A stretch of 64,000 nucleotides of DNA from JBFONV01 sp040779335 (GTDB lineage: Bacteria > Pseudomonadota > Gammaproteobacteria > Enterobacterales > Alteromonadaceae), in NCBI GenBank assembly GCA_040779335.1, contig JBFONV010000001.1, positions 1,054,001 to 1,118,000 of the forward strand, in the 5' to 3' direction. The notes below the pieces were generated by a model. The model made no database searches, was not told the origin of the DNA, and saw only the letters and a program-made list of their open reading frames with translations. The translations under genes and the position numbers were made by a program. This document shows, piece after piece, positions 34,533 to 43,096 of this stretch; within the stretch, counting starts at the first letter, position 1, and each line of letters begins with the position of its first letter.

Positions 34533-35339
34533 ATGAAAGACTTAGCTGACCAACCAGAACTGCAGTTTACGGGTTCTGAACATAAGCCAGTATTAACTAT
34601 TTTATATCAAGATGAATACTTAGTGATCGTTGATAAACCGTCGGGATTGTTAGTACATCGTTCTATGATAGATAAGCATGAAACTTTATTTGCTTTGCAA
34701 TTGGTGCGAGATCAAGTGGGTCAATATGTCTACCCCGTACACCGTTTAGACAAGCCTACATCAGGAGTATTACTCATGGCACTATCTCCTGAAATCGCCG
34801 CGATAATGTCAGAACAATTTATGACTGGCTTAGTAAACAAAACTTACCTGGCCTTAGTGAGAGGACACACTTCTGCCCAGGGACATATCGATTATCCACT
34901 AAAAGAAGTTCTAGATAAAATGACCGACAAAAAGGCGAGGCAAGATAAGCCGGCTCAACAAGCGGTTACTCAGTACAAGACACTTTTAAACTGTGAGCTA
35001 CCTATGGCGGTTGGGCGATATAATACTTCTAGATATTCATTAGTTTCTCTTAAGCCTGAAACCGGGAGAAAACACCAGTTAAGACGACACATGAAGCATA
35101 TTTTCCATCCCATTGTCGGAGATACCACTTATGGTGATGGTAAGCATAATACGATGTTCAGGGAATGTTTTTCCCTAAATCGTTTAGTGTTAGTGGCTAA
35201 ATCGTTAAGTTTTATTCATCCGATAACGAAAGAAAGGTTGCAAGTGTCGGCAGATTTGGGACATCAATGTTTAAGTTTGTTCTCTGCTTTAGGCTGGCCT
35301 GATCAGGAAGAGTATTACCAAAAGCGTTTAATTCAATAG
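34533..35339 (+). CDS. truC: tRNA pseudouridine(65) synthase
   Basis: RluA-family enzyme making pseudouridine 65 in tRNA-Ile and tRNA-Asp. I take the ATG at 34533 (268 residues); the frame is open from a GTG at 34431, but those 34 residues are basic and not family-like. Core: LYQDEYLVIVDKPSGLLVHRS, catalytic HRLDKPTSGVLL (Asp in RLD), ARQDKPAQQAVTQYKTL, TSRYSLVSLKPETGRKHQLRRH, HPIVGDTTYGDG, all matching E. coli TruC (260 residues). E. coli has YqcC between truC and csrB; that gene is not found here. Confidence 0.95.
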   Translation: MKDLADQPELQFTGSEHKPVLTILYQDEYLVIVDKPSGLLVHRSMIDKHETLFALQLVRDQVGQYVYPVHRLDKPTSGVLLMALSPEIAAIMSEQFMTGLVNKTYLALVRGHTSAQGHIDYPLKEVLDKMTDKKARQDKPAQQAVTQYKTLLNCELPMAVGRYNTSRYSLVSLKPETGRKHQLRRHMKHIFHPIVGDTTYGDGKHNTMFRECFSLNRLVLVAKSLSFIHPITKERLQVSADLGHQCLSLFSALGWPDQEEYYQKRLIQ

Positions 35340-35727
35340 ATGTTAGTGGTAATGGTAATAGGTGAACACTTTAGCGTTTTGATGATAAGCAATACGGTCG
35401 AATCACTCCCTATATATGGTGCTACTTGCTGTTAATAAAGACGACATGCTTTTCATTTCTCTGTCTTTTAATCATAAAATATTTTAGTTGCTCTTTATCC
35501 TATAATTATCAGCTAGTTATGATGCACGGTAATAGTGCAGATGCCTTGGTTTAATACAGAGAATATCCTTGTAATCAGATGCTTGATAATAATGCTTTTA
35601 TAACTATTTGTAATTTAAGGTTTAAATTTATTTCAGCTGATGAGTTTAACTTGGTGTGTAACCTGCTATATCTATTAGGGCATCATTAGTTATTTACGCT
35701 GCACCTATACTATTTTGAGGAATTATA
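35340..35727. other. Gap of 388 bases between truC and antiporter gene
   Basis: No gene, strong hairpin or clear promoter seen. AT-rich, with several stop codons in all frames. Confidence 0.4.
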
Positions 35728-37326
35728 TTGGATTCAATACTTGTTATTATCGCTATTTCATTGGCCCTAGCCAGCGTTTTAAACATTATATTAACTAAAT
35801 TTTCTGTCTCACATATTATTGGCTATATCATCACGGGCACGCTGGTCAGTACACTGTTTGATTTTAACGGTAGTGGCGAACTGAAATCATTAGACCTCAT
35901 TGGTGAATTCGGTATTGTATTTTTAATGTTTACTATCGGTTTGGAAATGTCGTTTTCTAAGCTAGACAAAATGAAGCATTTGATCTTCATTAATGGTTTT
36001 ATTCAAGTAGCTATTAGCTCCGTTATTATTTTTTTGATCTCGCACTTTGTGTTTTTCGTGGATAGTACTTCGTCATTAATTATTGCGCTTGCATTCAGCC
36101 TATCGTCAACAGCCATCGTATTGCCTTATTTAAAAAAATCGAAAGATATCGTAACTCCATACGGCGAAAAATCAGTGGCAATTTTGGTGTTCCAAGACTT
36201 AGCGGTGATCCCGATTTTATTATTAATGAGTTTTCTATCTAACAGTGAGCTGTCTTTTAGTGAAATTTTAATCAAGACCTTTTTATATGCGACATTTATT
36301 ATTATTTTTATGTTTACTTTGGGTAAAAAAATCATTGCTTGGTTACTTCATTTTTCATCCAATGCACGAATGGAAGAGTTATTTTTAAGCTCTGTTTTTA
36401 CTATTGTTATCGGGGCGTCATTAATTGCTCATGAACTTGGGTTTACCTACTCGCTTGGGGCATTTATTGCAGGAATGATAATCGCAGAGACAAATTTTCA
36501 CATTAAAGTTGAATCAGATATTGCCTCTTATAAAGACTTATTACTTGGGGCATTTTTCTTCTCAATTGGTACCAAAATAAACTTAATCTATTTTGTTAAC
36601 CATATTTTTTGGGTTGTTGGTGCTTTGGCGCTGGTGATGTTAATAAAAGCTGTGATCATTTATTTATTGATCAAGCAAAAGTCTAATAAAAGTGACTCGG
36701 TTAAATCAGCTATTGCTTTATGCCAAATTGGTGAGTTTTCTTTTGCTATTTTTGCGCTGGCGATTAATCAGGATATTATCGCGAGCGAATTAGGTAACTT
36801 TCTTATCTTGATCACAGTGTTATCTATGATAGTAACGCCGTTTATGGTCAATAACATTTATAAACTCGCCTCTATTTTTGTGGTTGAGTTTTTTGAAGCA
36901 GATAAGATCACACCGATAAATATTAGTCATCATACCGTTGTTTGTGGTTTCGCTATTCTGGGAAGGATCGTCGCGAAAGAGTTGACGCAACAACACGTCG
37001 ATTTCGTTATTATTTCCGACAACCTTCAGCATGTTTTACTGGCAAGAAAGCGAGGTTATAAGGCTTATTTTGGGCATTTAGACAAACAACCGGTGCTTGA
37101 ATCACTAAAAGTGGAACAATCTAATTGTGTTATATTAACGGTTAACTCATTAAAAAATAAGCAGATAATTTGTGAGGCGGTATTGAAATATCATGCTGGT
37201 GCTAATTTAGTGGTTAAAGTCAATTCACAGGAAGAACAAAGTGCGTTGGCGGGGTTAAACATTAAATCTTTTGTGCATGCGCAACATGAAACCGCAATGT
37301 TGTTGGTTAAACATAGTTTAAGCTAA
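35728..37326 (+). CDS. CPA2-family cation:proton antiporter with TrkA-N domain
   Basis: 532 residues. An N-terminal transporter domain of 12 or so helices (1-385) has the CPA2 landmarks SVSHIIGYIITGTLVS, FMFTIGLEMSFSKLDKM, AFSLSSTAIVLPYLK, VAILVFQDLAVIP, LGAFIAGMIIAET and ALCQIGEFSFAIFALA. The C-terminal Rossmann domain (about 400-515) is RCK/TrkA-N: HTVVCGFAILGRIVAKEL and GHLDKQPVLESLKVEQSNCVIL. It resembles KefB/KefC and RosB types; ion specificity is not decidable. TTG start with TTGAGGAATTA upstream. Confidence 0.9.
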   Translation: MDSILVIIAISLALASVLNIILTKFSVSHIIGYIITGTLVSTLFDFNGSGELKSLDLIGEFGIVFLMFTIGLEMSFSKLDKMKHLIFINGFIQVAISSVIIFLISHFVFFVDSTSSLIIALAFSLSSTAIVLPYLKKSKDIVTPYGEKSVAILVFQDLAVIPILLLMSFLSNSELSFSEILIKTFLYATFIIIFMFTLGKKIIAWLLHFSSNARMEELFLSSVFTIVIGASLIAHELGFTYSLGAFIAGMIIAETNFHIKVESDIASYKDLLLGAFFFSIGTKINLIYFVNHIFWVVGALALVMLIKAVIIYLLIKQKSNKSDSVKSAIALCQIGEFSFAIFALAINQDIIASELGNFLILITVLSMIVTPFMVNNIYKLASIFVVEFFEADKITPINISHHTVVCGFAILGRIVAKELTQQHVDFVIISDNLQHVLLARKRGYKAYFGHLDKQPVLESLKVEQSNCVILTVNSLKNKQIICEAVLKYHAGANLVVKVNSQEEQSALAGLNIKSFVHAQHETAMLLVKHSLS

Positions 37327-37362
37327 AGTCTGCGCTAGTTGAGATGCATTTAGTTGATAAAT

Positions 37363-37884
37363 TTAATCCATAGTATCTAATTTTGTTTGCACTTCTTTGA
37401 TGGCTTCTTGAATAGGGCGTTTTTCATCTCCCGGTTGCAATCGCGCTAAAATATTTTTGGCTTTAGAGACAATTCTGACAATTTTTTTATCATCAATAGT
37501 ATCGGTATCAATTAAATTATCGAGCATATCCCCAAGTTTACAAAGTTTGATGCCGTCATCTAAATCATCAAAATCAGCTAGAAATTTTTCTTCGCGCAAA
37601 GATTTGGGCAGGCGCATATCCTTGGTTAACTTGGCAACGTTCTGAGCGATATCGCTACCAAATAGGGCCGCTATAGAATCGTAATCAGCGCTGGTGTCTT
37701 CAATCGTGTCATGCAGTATTGCGGTGATTAATATGGATTCATCGGTAACACCAAATACATGACTTAAAATGGTCATTACTCTAAAGGGGTGAGAAACATA
37801 CGGCGTGCTATCATCTGCACGAGTCTGGCCATGATGTACTCTTGTAGCGAAAGAAATCGCATCAAGTAAACTTTTATAATGCAT
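37363..37884 (-). CDS. Small HD-domain hydrolase, MESH1/SAH-like
   Basis: 173-residue cytoplasmic HD protein. Motifs in order: HHGQTRADDSTPYVSHPFRV (metal His32), ILHDTIEDT (His58, Asp59, Glu62, Asp63), FGSDIAQNVAKLTKD, and LCKLGDMLDNL (Asp119). Their order and spacing match the hydrolase half of SpoT/RelA proteins and the stand-alone MESH1 enzyme, with no synthetase domain. Removal of the pyrophosphate of (p)ppGpp, or NADPH phosphatase activity as in animal MESH1, is therefore possible but unproven. Monocistronic, converging with the antiporter gene. Confidence 0.8.
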   Translation of the reverse strand: MHYKSLLDAISFATRVHHGQTRADDSTPYVSHPFRVMTILSHVFGVTDESILITAILHDTIEDTSADYDSIAALFGSDIAQNVAKLTKDMRLPKSLREEKFLADFDDLDDGIKLCKLGDMLDNLIDTDTIDDKKIVRIVSKAKNILARLQPGDEKRPIQEAIKEVQTKLDTMD

Positions 37885-38236
37885 TAAAGCCGCCTTAAAG
37901 AACTGCCAATCTTTACTAACATTACATTCAATATAGACACTATACGTAAATTAAAGTTTTGAAGAAATAAATTCTTCTTTTAGCACTCGCTAACAATAAT
38001 ATAAATTTGTTGTGGTGAACTTAAAATGTTGCTGATGATTGCAAACAGCACAACCAAATAATTGTATGTTAGTTACTGCGGGCGATAAAAAATACCAGTG
38101 ATGTAGTGCATTATGTCTTTGTAATGATTTATAGGACTATTGCCAATAAGCGTAAGAACTACCACGAAGATTAACAATACGATATAATTTGCGTACTCAA
38201 AATCATCGTAATTTTCATTGATTGATAAAGGCCAAT
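37885..38236. other. Gap of 352 bases upstream of rimO
   Basis: A minus-strand frame of 64 codons (about 38073-38267) lies mostly here and has a hydrophobic segment near its middle, but it starts with GTG inside rimO and has no ribosome binding site. I do not call it a gene. Nothing else recognised. Confidence 0.4.
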
Positions 38237-39703
38237 ATGACCGTAGAACAATTTGACCCACAAGCACCTAAAAAAAGCAGTAATTCAGCCCAAAGCCAAA
38301 CAACCACGTTAGACATTCCATCTAAAATGATTGAAGAGCAGCATCAAGAAGTTGTAACTTCAGCTAATGCAAGCCAAGAGTCAGAGCGCGCTGCAAAGGT
38401 GGGCTTCGTAAGTCTTGGGTGTCCTAAAAATTTAGTCGATAGTGAGCGTATTCTTACCCAGCTTCGCACTGAAGGTTATGATGTGGTTAATTCGTATGCT
38501 GATGCGGAAATGGTCATTGTTAATACTTGTGGTTTTATTGACAGCGCGGTACAAGAATCTCTTGATACCATTGGTGAAGCACTTGCCGAAAATGGCAAGG
38601 TACTCGTTACAGGTTGTTTAGGGGCGAAGAAAGACGAAATTATTGAGCTTCATCCCAATGTGTTAGGGGTTACTGGTCCGCATGCTTATGATGAAGTGTT
38701 GACGCAAGTGCATCAGCATGTCGCAAAACCAAAGCACAATCCGTTTGTTGATCTAGTTCCTCCTCAAGGTGTTAAACTTACGCCCAAGCATTATGCCTAT
38801 TTAAAAATATCGGAAGGCTGTAATCACCGTTGTACCTTTTGTATTATTCCATCGATGCGTGGTGATTTAGACTCGCGACCTGTTGGCGATGTCTTAGGGG
38901 AAGCACAACGCTTGGTTAAAGCTGGCGTTAAAGAATTATTGGTTATCTCGCAAGATACTTCAGCCTATGGCGTCGATGTAAAGCATAAAACCGATTTTTG
39001 GGATGGCATGCCTGTTAAAACTCATATGCAGCAGCTTTGTGAAGAATTATCGAAGCAGGGCGTTTGGGTGCGTTTGCATTATGTTTACCCTTATCCACAC
39101 GTTGACCATATCATTCCGCTGATGGCAGAAGGTAAAATACTGCCATATTTAGACATTCCGTTTCAGCACGCCAATAAGCGTATATTAAAATTAATGAAAC
39201 GCCCAGGTAGCTCTGATCGCGTGTTAGAGCGCATTAAAAAATGGCGTGAGATTTGTCCAGAGCTTGTTATCCGTTCTACTTTTATTGTAGGTTTCCCAGG
39301 GGAAACAGAAGAAGAATTTGAAGAGTTATTGGACTTTTTAGAAGAAGCGCAATTAGACAGAGTTGGATGTTTTAAATACTCACCGGTTGAAGGTGCGACA
39401 GCTAATGCATTACCAGAACATGTATCTGACGAAGTAATGGAAGATCGCTTACAACGCTTTATGGCAGTGCAAGCACAGATTAGCGCGCAAAAACTTCAAG
39501 ATAGAATTGGCCAAGAATACCTAGTGTTGATTGATGAAGTTAATACTGAAGGTGCAATAGGCCGCTCATACATGGATGCACCAGAGGTCGATGGTAAAGT
39601 TTATCTGACCGATGAGTTTGATGTTCAGCCGGGTGACCAAATTTGGGTGCAAATTATACATGCCGATGAACATGACGTCTGGGGCGTTAGGGTAGAAGAT
39701 TAG
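38237..39703 (+). CDS. rimO: Ribosomal protein S12 methylthiotransferase RimO
   Basis: Radical-SAM methylthiotransferase acting on Asp89 of ribosomal protein S12. 488 residues from ATG 38237; a TTG 15 bases earlier is less likely. An N-terminal UPF0004 domain starts VGFVSLGCPKNLVDSERIL with cluster cysteines in SLGCPKN, VNTCGF and VTGCLG. The radical-SAM triad is SEGCNHRCTFC, and the C-terminal TRAM domain has VLIDEVNTEGAIGRSYMDAPEVDG. The first 55 or so residues, rich in Gln, Ser and Thr, are an extension not present in E. coli RimO (441 residues). Confidence 0.97.
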   Translation: MTVEQFDPQAPKKSSNSAQSQTTTLDIPSKMIEEQHQEVVTSANASQESERAAKVGFVSLGCPKNLVDSERILTQLRTEGYDVVNSYADAEMVIVNTCGFIDSAVQESLDTIGEALAENGKVLVTGCLGAKKDEIIELHPNVLGVTGPHAYDEVLTQVHQHVAKPKHNPFVDLVPPQGVKLTPKHYAYLKISEGCNHRCTFCIIPSMRGDLDSRPVGDVLGEAQRLVKAGVKELLVISQDTSAYGVDVKHKTDFWDGMPVKTHMQQLCEELSKQGVWVRLHYVYPYPHVDHIIPLMAEGKILPYLDIPFQHANKRILKLMKRPGSSDRVLERIKKWREICPELVIRSTFIVGFPGETEEEFEELLDFLEEAQLDRVGCFKYSPVEGATANALPEHVSDEVMEDRLQRFMAVQAQISAQKLQDRIGQEYLVLIDEVNTEGAIGRSYMDAPEVDGKVYLTDEFDVQPGDQIWVQIIHADEHDVWGVRVED

Positions 39704-39736
39704 AGATTTTTTCTTTTATTATTCGTTATAAGATAT

Positions 39737-39773
39737 AAAAAGCCCTTACTATTTAAATAGTGAGGGCTTTTTT
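39737..39773. terminator. Terminator after rimO, bidirectional
   Basis: AGCCCTTACTATTT/AAATAGTGAGGGCT with one wobble pair, flanked by A and T runs, 34 bases past the rimO stop. It can also end the M2 peptidase transcript (stop at 39815). Confidence 0.85.
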
Positions 39774-39814
39774 AATGTAGAGGTTTTGATCGTTAGCTTA
39801 TTTTTAACTAATGA

Positions 39815-41665
39815 TTAAAAACCACACTGTTTACCTTGGTTTTTCTCTTTTAACCAAGTATGCAATGGTGCGAAGTAATCTAGGATAGCGGTTGCATCCA
39901 TTTGCTCATTACCCGTAACCACTTTATAAGCTTGTTGCCATGGCTGGCTTGCACCCATTTCTAACATTTCATTTAATTTAGCTCCTGCTTCTTTGTTGTT
40001 ATAAATAGAACAACGGTGAATAGGATCAGTATTTCCTGAAATCTCACACAGAGCACGATGGAATTCAAACTGCTGAATGTGTGCTAAGAAGTAACGAGAA
40101 TATGGAGTATTCGCCGGTACATGATATTTTGCACCTGGATCAAATGCGTCTGCTGGGCGATCTACTGGTGCAGATACACCTTGATATTTTTCACGTAATT
40201 CCCACCACGCTTCGTTGTAATTTTCTGGAGTAATTTCACCAGAAAATACTTTCCAACGCCATTGGTCCACTAATAAACCAAACGGAATAAACGCAACTTT
40301 ATCTAATGCTTTTTGCAACAATAAGCCGATGTCTTTTGACTCATCAGGAATTTGATCAATTAATCCAATTTCTTTTAAGTATTTTGGCGTGACGGATAAC
40401 GCAATAGTGTCACCAATCGCTTCATGGAAACCATCATTTGCGCTTCCTTGATATAACACCGGTTGATTTTTATAGGCTCGTTGATAGAAGTTATGCCCCA
40501 GTTCATGATGGATAACTGCAAACTCTTCACCAGTGCGCTGGATACACATTTTAATCCGTAGATCGTCTTTACCGTCTAAATCCCATGCTGATGCGTGACA
40601 AACAACGTCGCGATCTTCTGGTTTAGTAAACAATGAACGTTGCCAGAAAGTTTCAGGCAGGGCGTCAAATCCTAATGAAGTAAAGAATTTCTCTGCACCT
40701 TTAACCATTTGAATTTCGTCATAACCATGCACTTCAAGCTGTTTGGTTAAGTCGTAACCTGGATCGGCATTTTCAGGCGCTACTTGATCATAAATGTTGC
40801 CCCAAGTTTGCGCCCACATATTTCCTAATAGATGAGCAGGAATTGGACCATCTTGTGGTACTTTATCTTCGCCGTAAGTTTTGCCTAATTCACTGCGGAC
40901 ATAACAATGTAAATCGTCATATAGAGGTTTTACTTGTCCCCAAAGGCGGTCTAGTTCTTTAGCAAATTCATCTGCAGGCATATCGTAATTTGAACGCCAC
41001 ATCACGCCTAAGTCTTGATAACCTAACCCTTGTGCACCTTCGTTAGCGAGTTCGACTTGACGACTATATAAAGATTTCATTGGCGGGCTTACTTCGCGCC
41101 AACCTTGCCATAACTCTAATAATTCATCGTAATTATGAGATGTCGCCATTTTAGCGGTCATTTGACCTAAACTTAGCTTTTCGCCAGCTTTGGTGGTGTA
41201 AGTGCCTTTACCATATAAACCACCAAGTTCAGCACCAATTTTTGCTAACTCTGCAGATTTAGCTGAATCCACAGGAGCAGGGATCACTAAGCTTTGTTTC
41301 AAAATATTGAGTTTACGGCGTTGATCTGCTGTTACTTCTACATCATCAAACTTTGCTGCTTCCATCGCGAATGCGACACCCGCTTCGGTTGATTTTTGAT
41401 TGGCCGCTGATGACAAAGCACTGGTGTCATCGGTTATAAAATTTTGATAAATCCATTCAGCGCGGGCGCCTTCAATATTAAGGACTTCAATTTCTTTTTC
41501 GACGTTTGCTAAAAATACTTCGGCATCTTTAGCGGTAAGTTTTTGCATCTCTGTGTTTTGCGCTGCAGGTTCCGCTGCTGTTTGGACATCGTTATTTGCT
41601 TTGTTGCAGGCGGATAAAGACGCTGCGATACATATGGCTAGGCCAGTAAGTTTGAGTGTTTTCAT
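39815..41665 (-). CDS. M2-family peptidyl-dipeptidase lipoprotein (ACE-like)
   Basis: Zinc metallopeptidase of about 616 residues, the bacterial relative of angiotensin-converting enzyme, removing C-terminal dipeptides. Lipobox LSAC near residue 19 anchors it in the envelope. The zinc site is IHHELGHNFYQ at about 386-394 with the third ligand Glu in NDGFHEAIGDTIALS; further family blocks are MWAQTWGNIYD, CIQRTGEEFAVIHH and VDQWRWKVFSGEITPENYN. ATG 41665 is used; a TTG two codons earlier is less likely. Divergent from psrA, with a possible -10 box TATACT at 41766-41771. Confidence 0.93.
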   Translation of the reverse strand: MKTLKLTGLAICIAASLSACNKANNDVQTAAEPAAQNTEMQKLTAKDAEVFLANVEKEIEVLNIEGARAEWIYQNFITDDTSALSSAANQKSTEAGVAFAMEAAKFDDVEVTADQRRKLNILKQSLVIPAPVDSAKSAELAKIGAELGGLYGKGTYTTKAGEKLSLGQMTAKMATSHNYDELLELWQGWREVSPPMKSLYSRQVELANEGAQGLGYQDLGVMWRSNYDMPADEFAKELDRLWGQVKPLYDDLHCYVRSELGKTYGEDKVPQDGPIPAHLLGNMWAQTWGNIYDQVAPENADPGYDLTKQLEVHGYDEIQMVKGAEKFFTSLGFDALPETFWQRSLFTKPEDRDVVCHASAWDLDGKDDLRIKMCIQRTGEEFAVIHHELGHNFYQRAYKNQPVLYQGSANDGFHEAIGDTIALSVTPKYLKEIGLIDQIPDESKDIGLLLQKALDKVAFIPFGLLVDQWRWKVFSGEITPENYNEAWWELREKYQGVSAPVDRPADAFDPGAKYHVPANTPYSRYFLAHIQQFEFHRALCEISGNTDPIHRCSIYNNKEAGAKLNEMLEMGASQPWQQAYKVVTGNEQMDATAILDYFAPLHTWLKEKNQGKQCGF

Positions 41666-41798
41666 AATCAACCGTTATTTTCATTATTGTCATTTTTGTG
41701 GTGAGCGTATGAGTATATAAAACTGAGCGAGCGAGACAACTGCTTAATTGAAAAAAGAGCATTAGAGTATAGTTATTTAAAAAATAATAGCGTTCAAT

Positions 41799-41826
41799 AA
41801 AAAAAACTCAGCGACTTTGCGCTGAG
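41799..41826 (-). terminator. Hairpin/T8 element, copy 1
   Basis: On the minus strand CTCAGCG, a 6-base loop, CGCTGAG, then T8. It lies 134 bases upstream of the M2 peptidase start, so it would end any transcript entering that region. Just before the stem is TAAAACAAT preceded by AATCTCC (minus strand ACAATCTCC), shared with copy 2. Confidence 0.6.
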
Positions 41827-41955
41827 TTAAAACAATGGAGATTGTGAAAATGCATTAATTAAACTGCGGTTTAACTAATGTAATTAATACTACAAGCAAA
41901 CAATAAAGGTATCATCAATCTTTAGGTAACAAGATGTAACCAGTAATTTCAGGGC

Positions 41956-41996
41956 AAAAAAAACTCAGTGGATGATTGACAGATCAGGCCACTGAG
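41956..41996 (-). terminator. Hairpin/T8 element, copy 2
   Basis: On the minus strand CTCAGTGG, a 17-base loop, CCACTGAG, then T8. The stem begins with the same CTCAG as copy 1 and is preceded by AAATCTCC within 12 bases. With the candidate promoter at 42034-42062 it would define a transcript of about 70 nt. Confidence 0.6.
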
Positions 41997-42033
41997 ACAG
42001 GGAGATTTTTCGTGTAATACCTTTGAGGCGCGT

Positions 42034-42062
42034 AATGTAATAAAGTTCAATATAATAGTAAA
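42034..42062 (-). promoter_or_regulatory. Candidate promoter for a short minus-strand RNA
   Basis: TTTACT (42057-42062), 17 bases, TACATT (42034-42039), followed by ACGCGCC, the same discriminator seen in the tRNA promoter at 2141. The match is moderate and the RNA has not been shown to exist. Confidence 0.3.
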
Positions 42063-42177
42063 GTTTTCGTAGTTTATTTTTAATCGCTCTACTTTATTGG
42101 CCTTAAGTATAGGTTATTGCGTACTTGAAAATGATTCATTCATGCTTTAGTTGACCTTGTTTATAGAAATACGCTAT

Positions 42178-42195
42178 TTTAAACGTATGTTTAAA
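42178..42195. promoter_or_regulatory. Probable PsrA operator
   Basis: TTTAAAC GTAT GTTTAAA: perfect 7-base arms, 65 bases upstream of the psrA start. It fits the known PsrA pattern C/GAAAC-N2-4-GTTTG/C in its AAAC/GTTT core. Autoregulation is inferred. Confidence 0.6.
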
Positions 42196-42260
42196 CTAGG
42201 TGTTTGACTTTCTGGTTTAATTTGGCGCAGTTATCTAAAAGTGAATGAAATAATTCAGTT

Positions 42261-42887
42261 ATGAGTACAAAAAATAAAATACTAGACGCAGCCGAGCAGT
42301 TATTTGCTGATAAAGGTTTTAATGGCACGTCATTACGTGAAATCACCAGTCAAGCGGAAGTCAATTTAGCAGCGGTTAATTACCATTTTGGCTCAAAGAA
42401 AGAATTGATTAAAGCAGTAATGTCTCGCTACATGAATGAATTGTCACCACGATTAGAATCTGCATTACAAACCTTGTGTAATCAAGAAGCGCAGCCGAGT
42501 TTAGTCGAAGTGTTTTCCGCTTTTATTGAGCCATTATTGTCGTTAAATGCATTTAAAGAGAATGGCACCAGTAACTTTTTGCAACTGCTTGGCCGAGGTT
42601 ATACCGACAGCCAAGGCTTTTTGCGTTGGTTTTTAACGACGCAATATCCGACAGTCATTTCATCTTTTATTAATGCGGTTCAGCGAGCGTACCCAGAATT
42701 AACCCCTGAGGAAATGTTTTGGCGTTTACATTTTACTATGGGCACCGTTGTTTTTACCATGTCATCGAGCGATGCACTTATTGATATTGCACAAAACGAC
42801 TTTAATAAAACAATTGATATTTCAGGGGTGATACAGCAAGTGATCCCATACGTTGCTGCGGGCGTTGCTGCACCTATTGCACCTTAA
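42261..42887 (+). CDS. PsrA-type TetR-family regulator
   Basis: 208-residue regulator. The TetR helix-turn-helix (KILDAAEQLFADKGFNGTSLREITSQAEVNLAAVNYHFGSKKEL in its usual place, residues 6-50) is close to Pseudomonas and Shewanella PsrA, including VNLAAVNYHFGSK. The C-terminal domain has the PsrA-like FLQLLGRGYTDSQGFLRWFL and MFWRLHFTMGTVVFTMS. PsrA represses fatty-acid degradation genes and is released by long-chain fatty acids or acyl-CoA. A matching palindrome lies upstream. No fatty-acid genes are adjacent, but fadR is 5 kb away. Confidence 0.82.
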   Translation: MSTKNKILDAAEQLFADKGFNGTSLREITSQAEVNLAAVNYHFGSKKELIKAVMSRYMNELSPRLESALQTLCNQEAQPSLVEVFSAFIEPLLSLNAFKENGTSNFLQLLGRGYTDSQGFLRWFLTTQYPTVISSFINAVQRAYPELTPEEMFWRLHFTMGTVVFTMSSSDALIDIAQNDFNKTIDISGVIQQVIPYVAAGVAAPIAP

Positions 42888-43096
42888 ACGATAAAAACAT
42901 TAACAGTTAAACTACTATTTAGTAATCGAGCAAATTTATTCTCTTTATTGAATGACGTGTGATTGGTTGTTTTATCGCCTATTTTGTTGAGTTATTTGCT
43001 TTATTGACTTGTTTTACTTAAAAGTTGCTAATGCTGCTTTGTAAATTTAATCGAATTATGTAGAGTAACGGCATCTAAGAATAATAGTGTGCAGTT

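Larger units (their letters stand above)
41666..42260. other. Gap of 595 bases with tandem hairpins and PsrA box
   Basis: No protein gene. It holds two hairpin/T8 elements on the minus strand (41799-41826 and 41956-41996), a possible minus-strand promoter (42034-42062), a possible -10 box for the M2 peptidase gene (41766-41771) and a palindrome just before psrA (42178-42195), each listed separately. Confidence 0.6.

Noticed and set aside
38073..38267. Minus-strand 64-codon frame with a hydrophobic segment, overlapping the start of rimO
   Set aside because: GTG start lies inside rimO, no ribosome binding site, no recognisable family; probably chance in AT-rich DNA.
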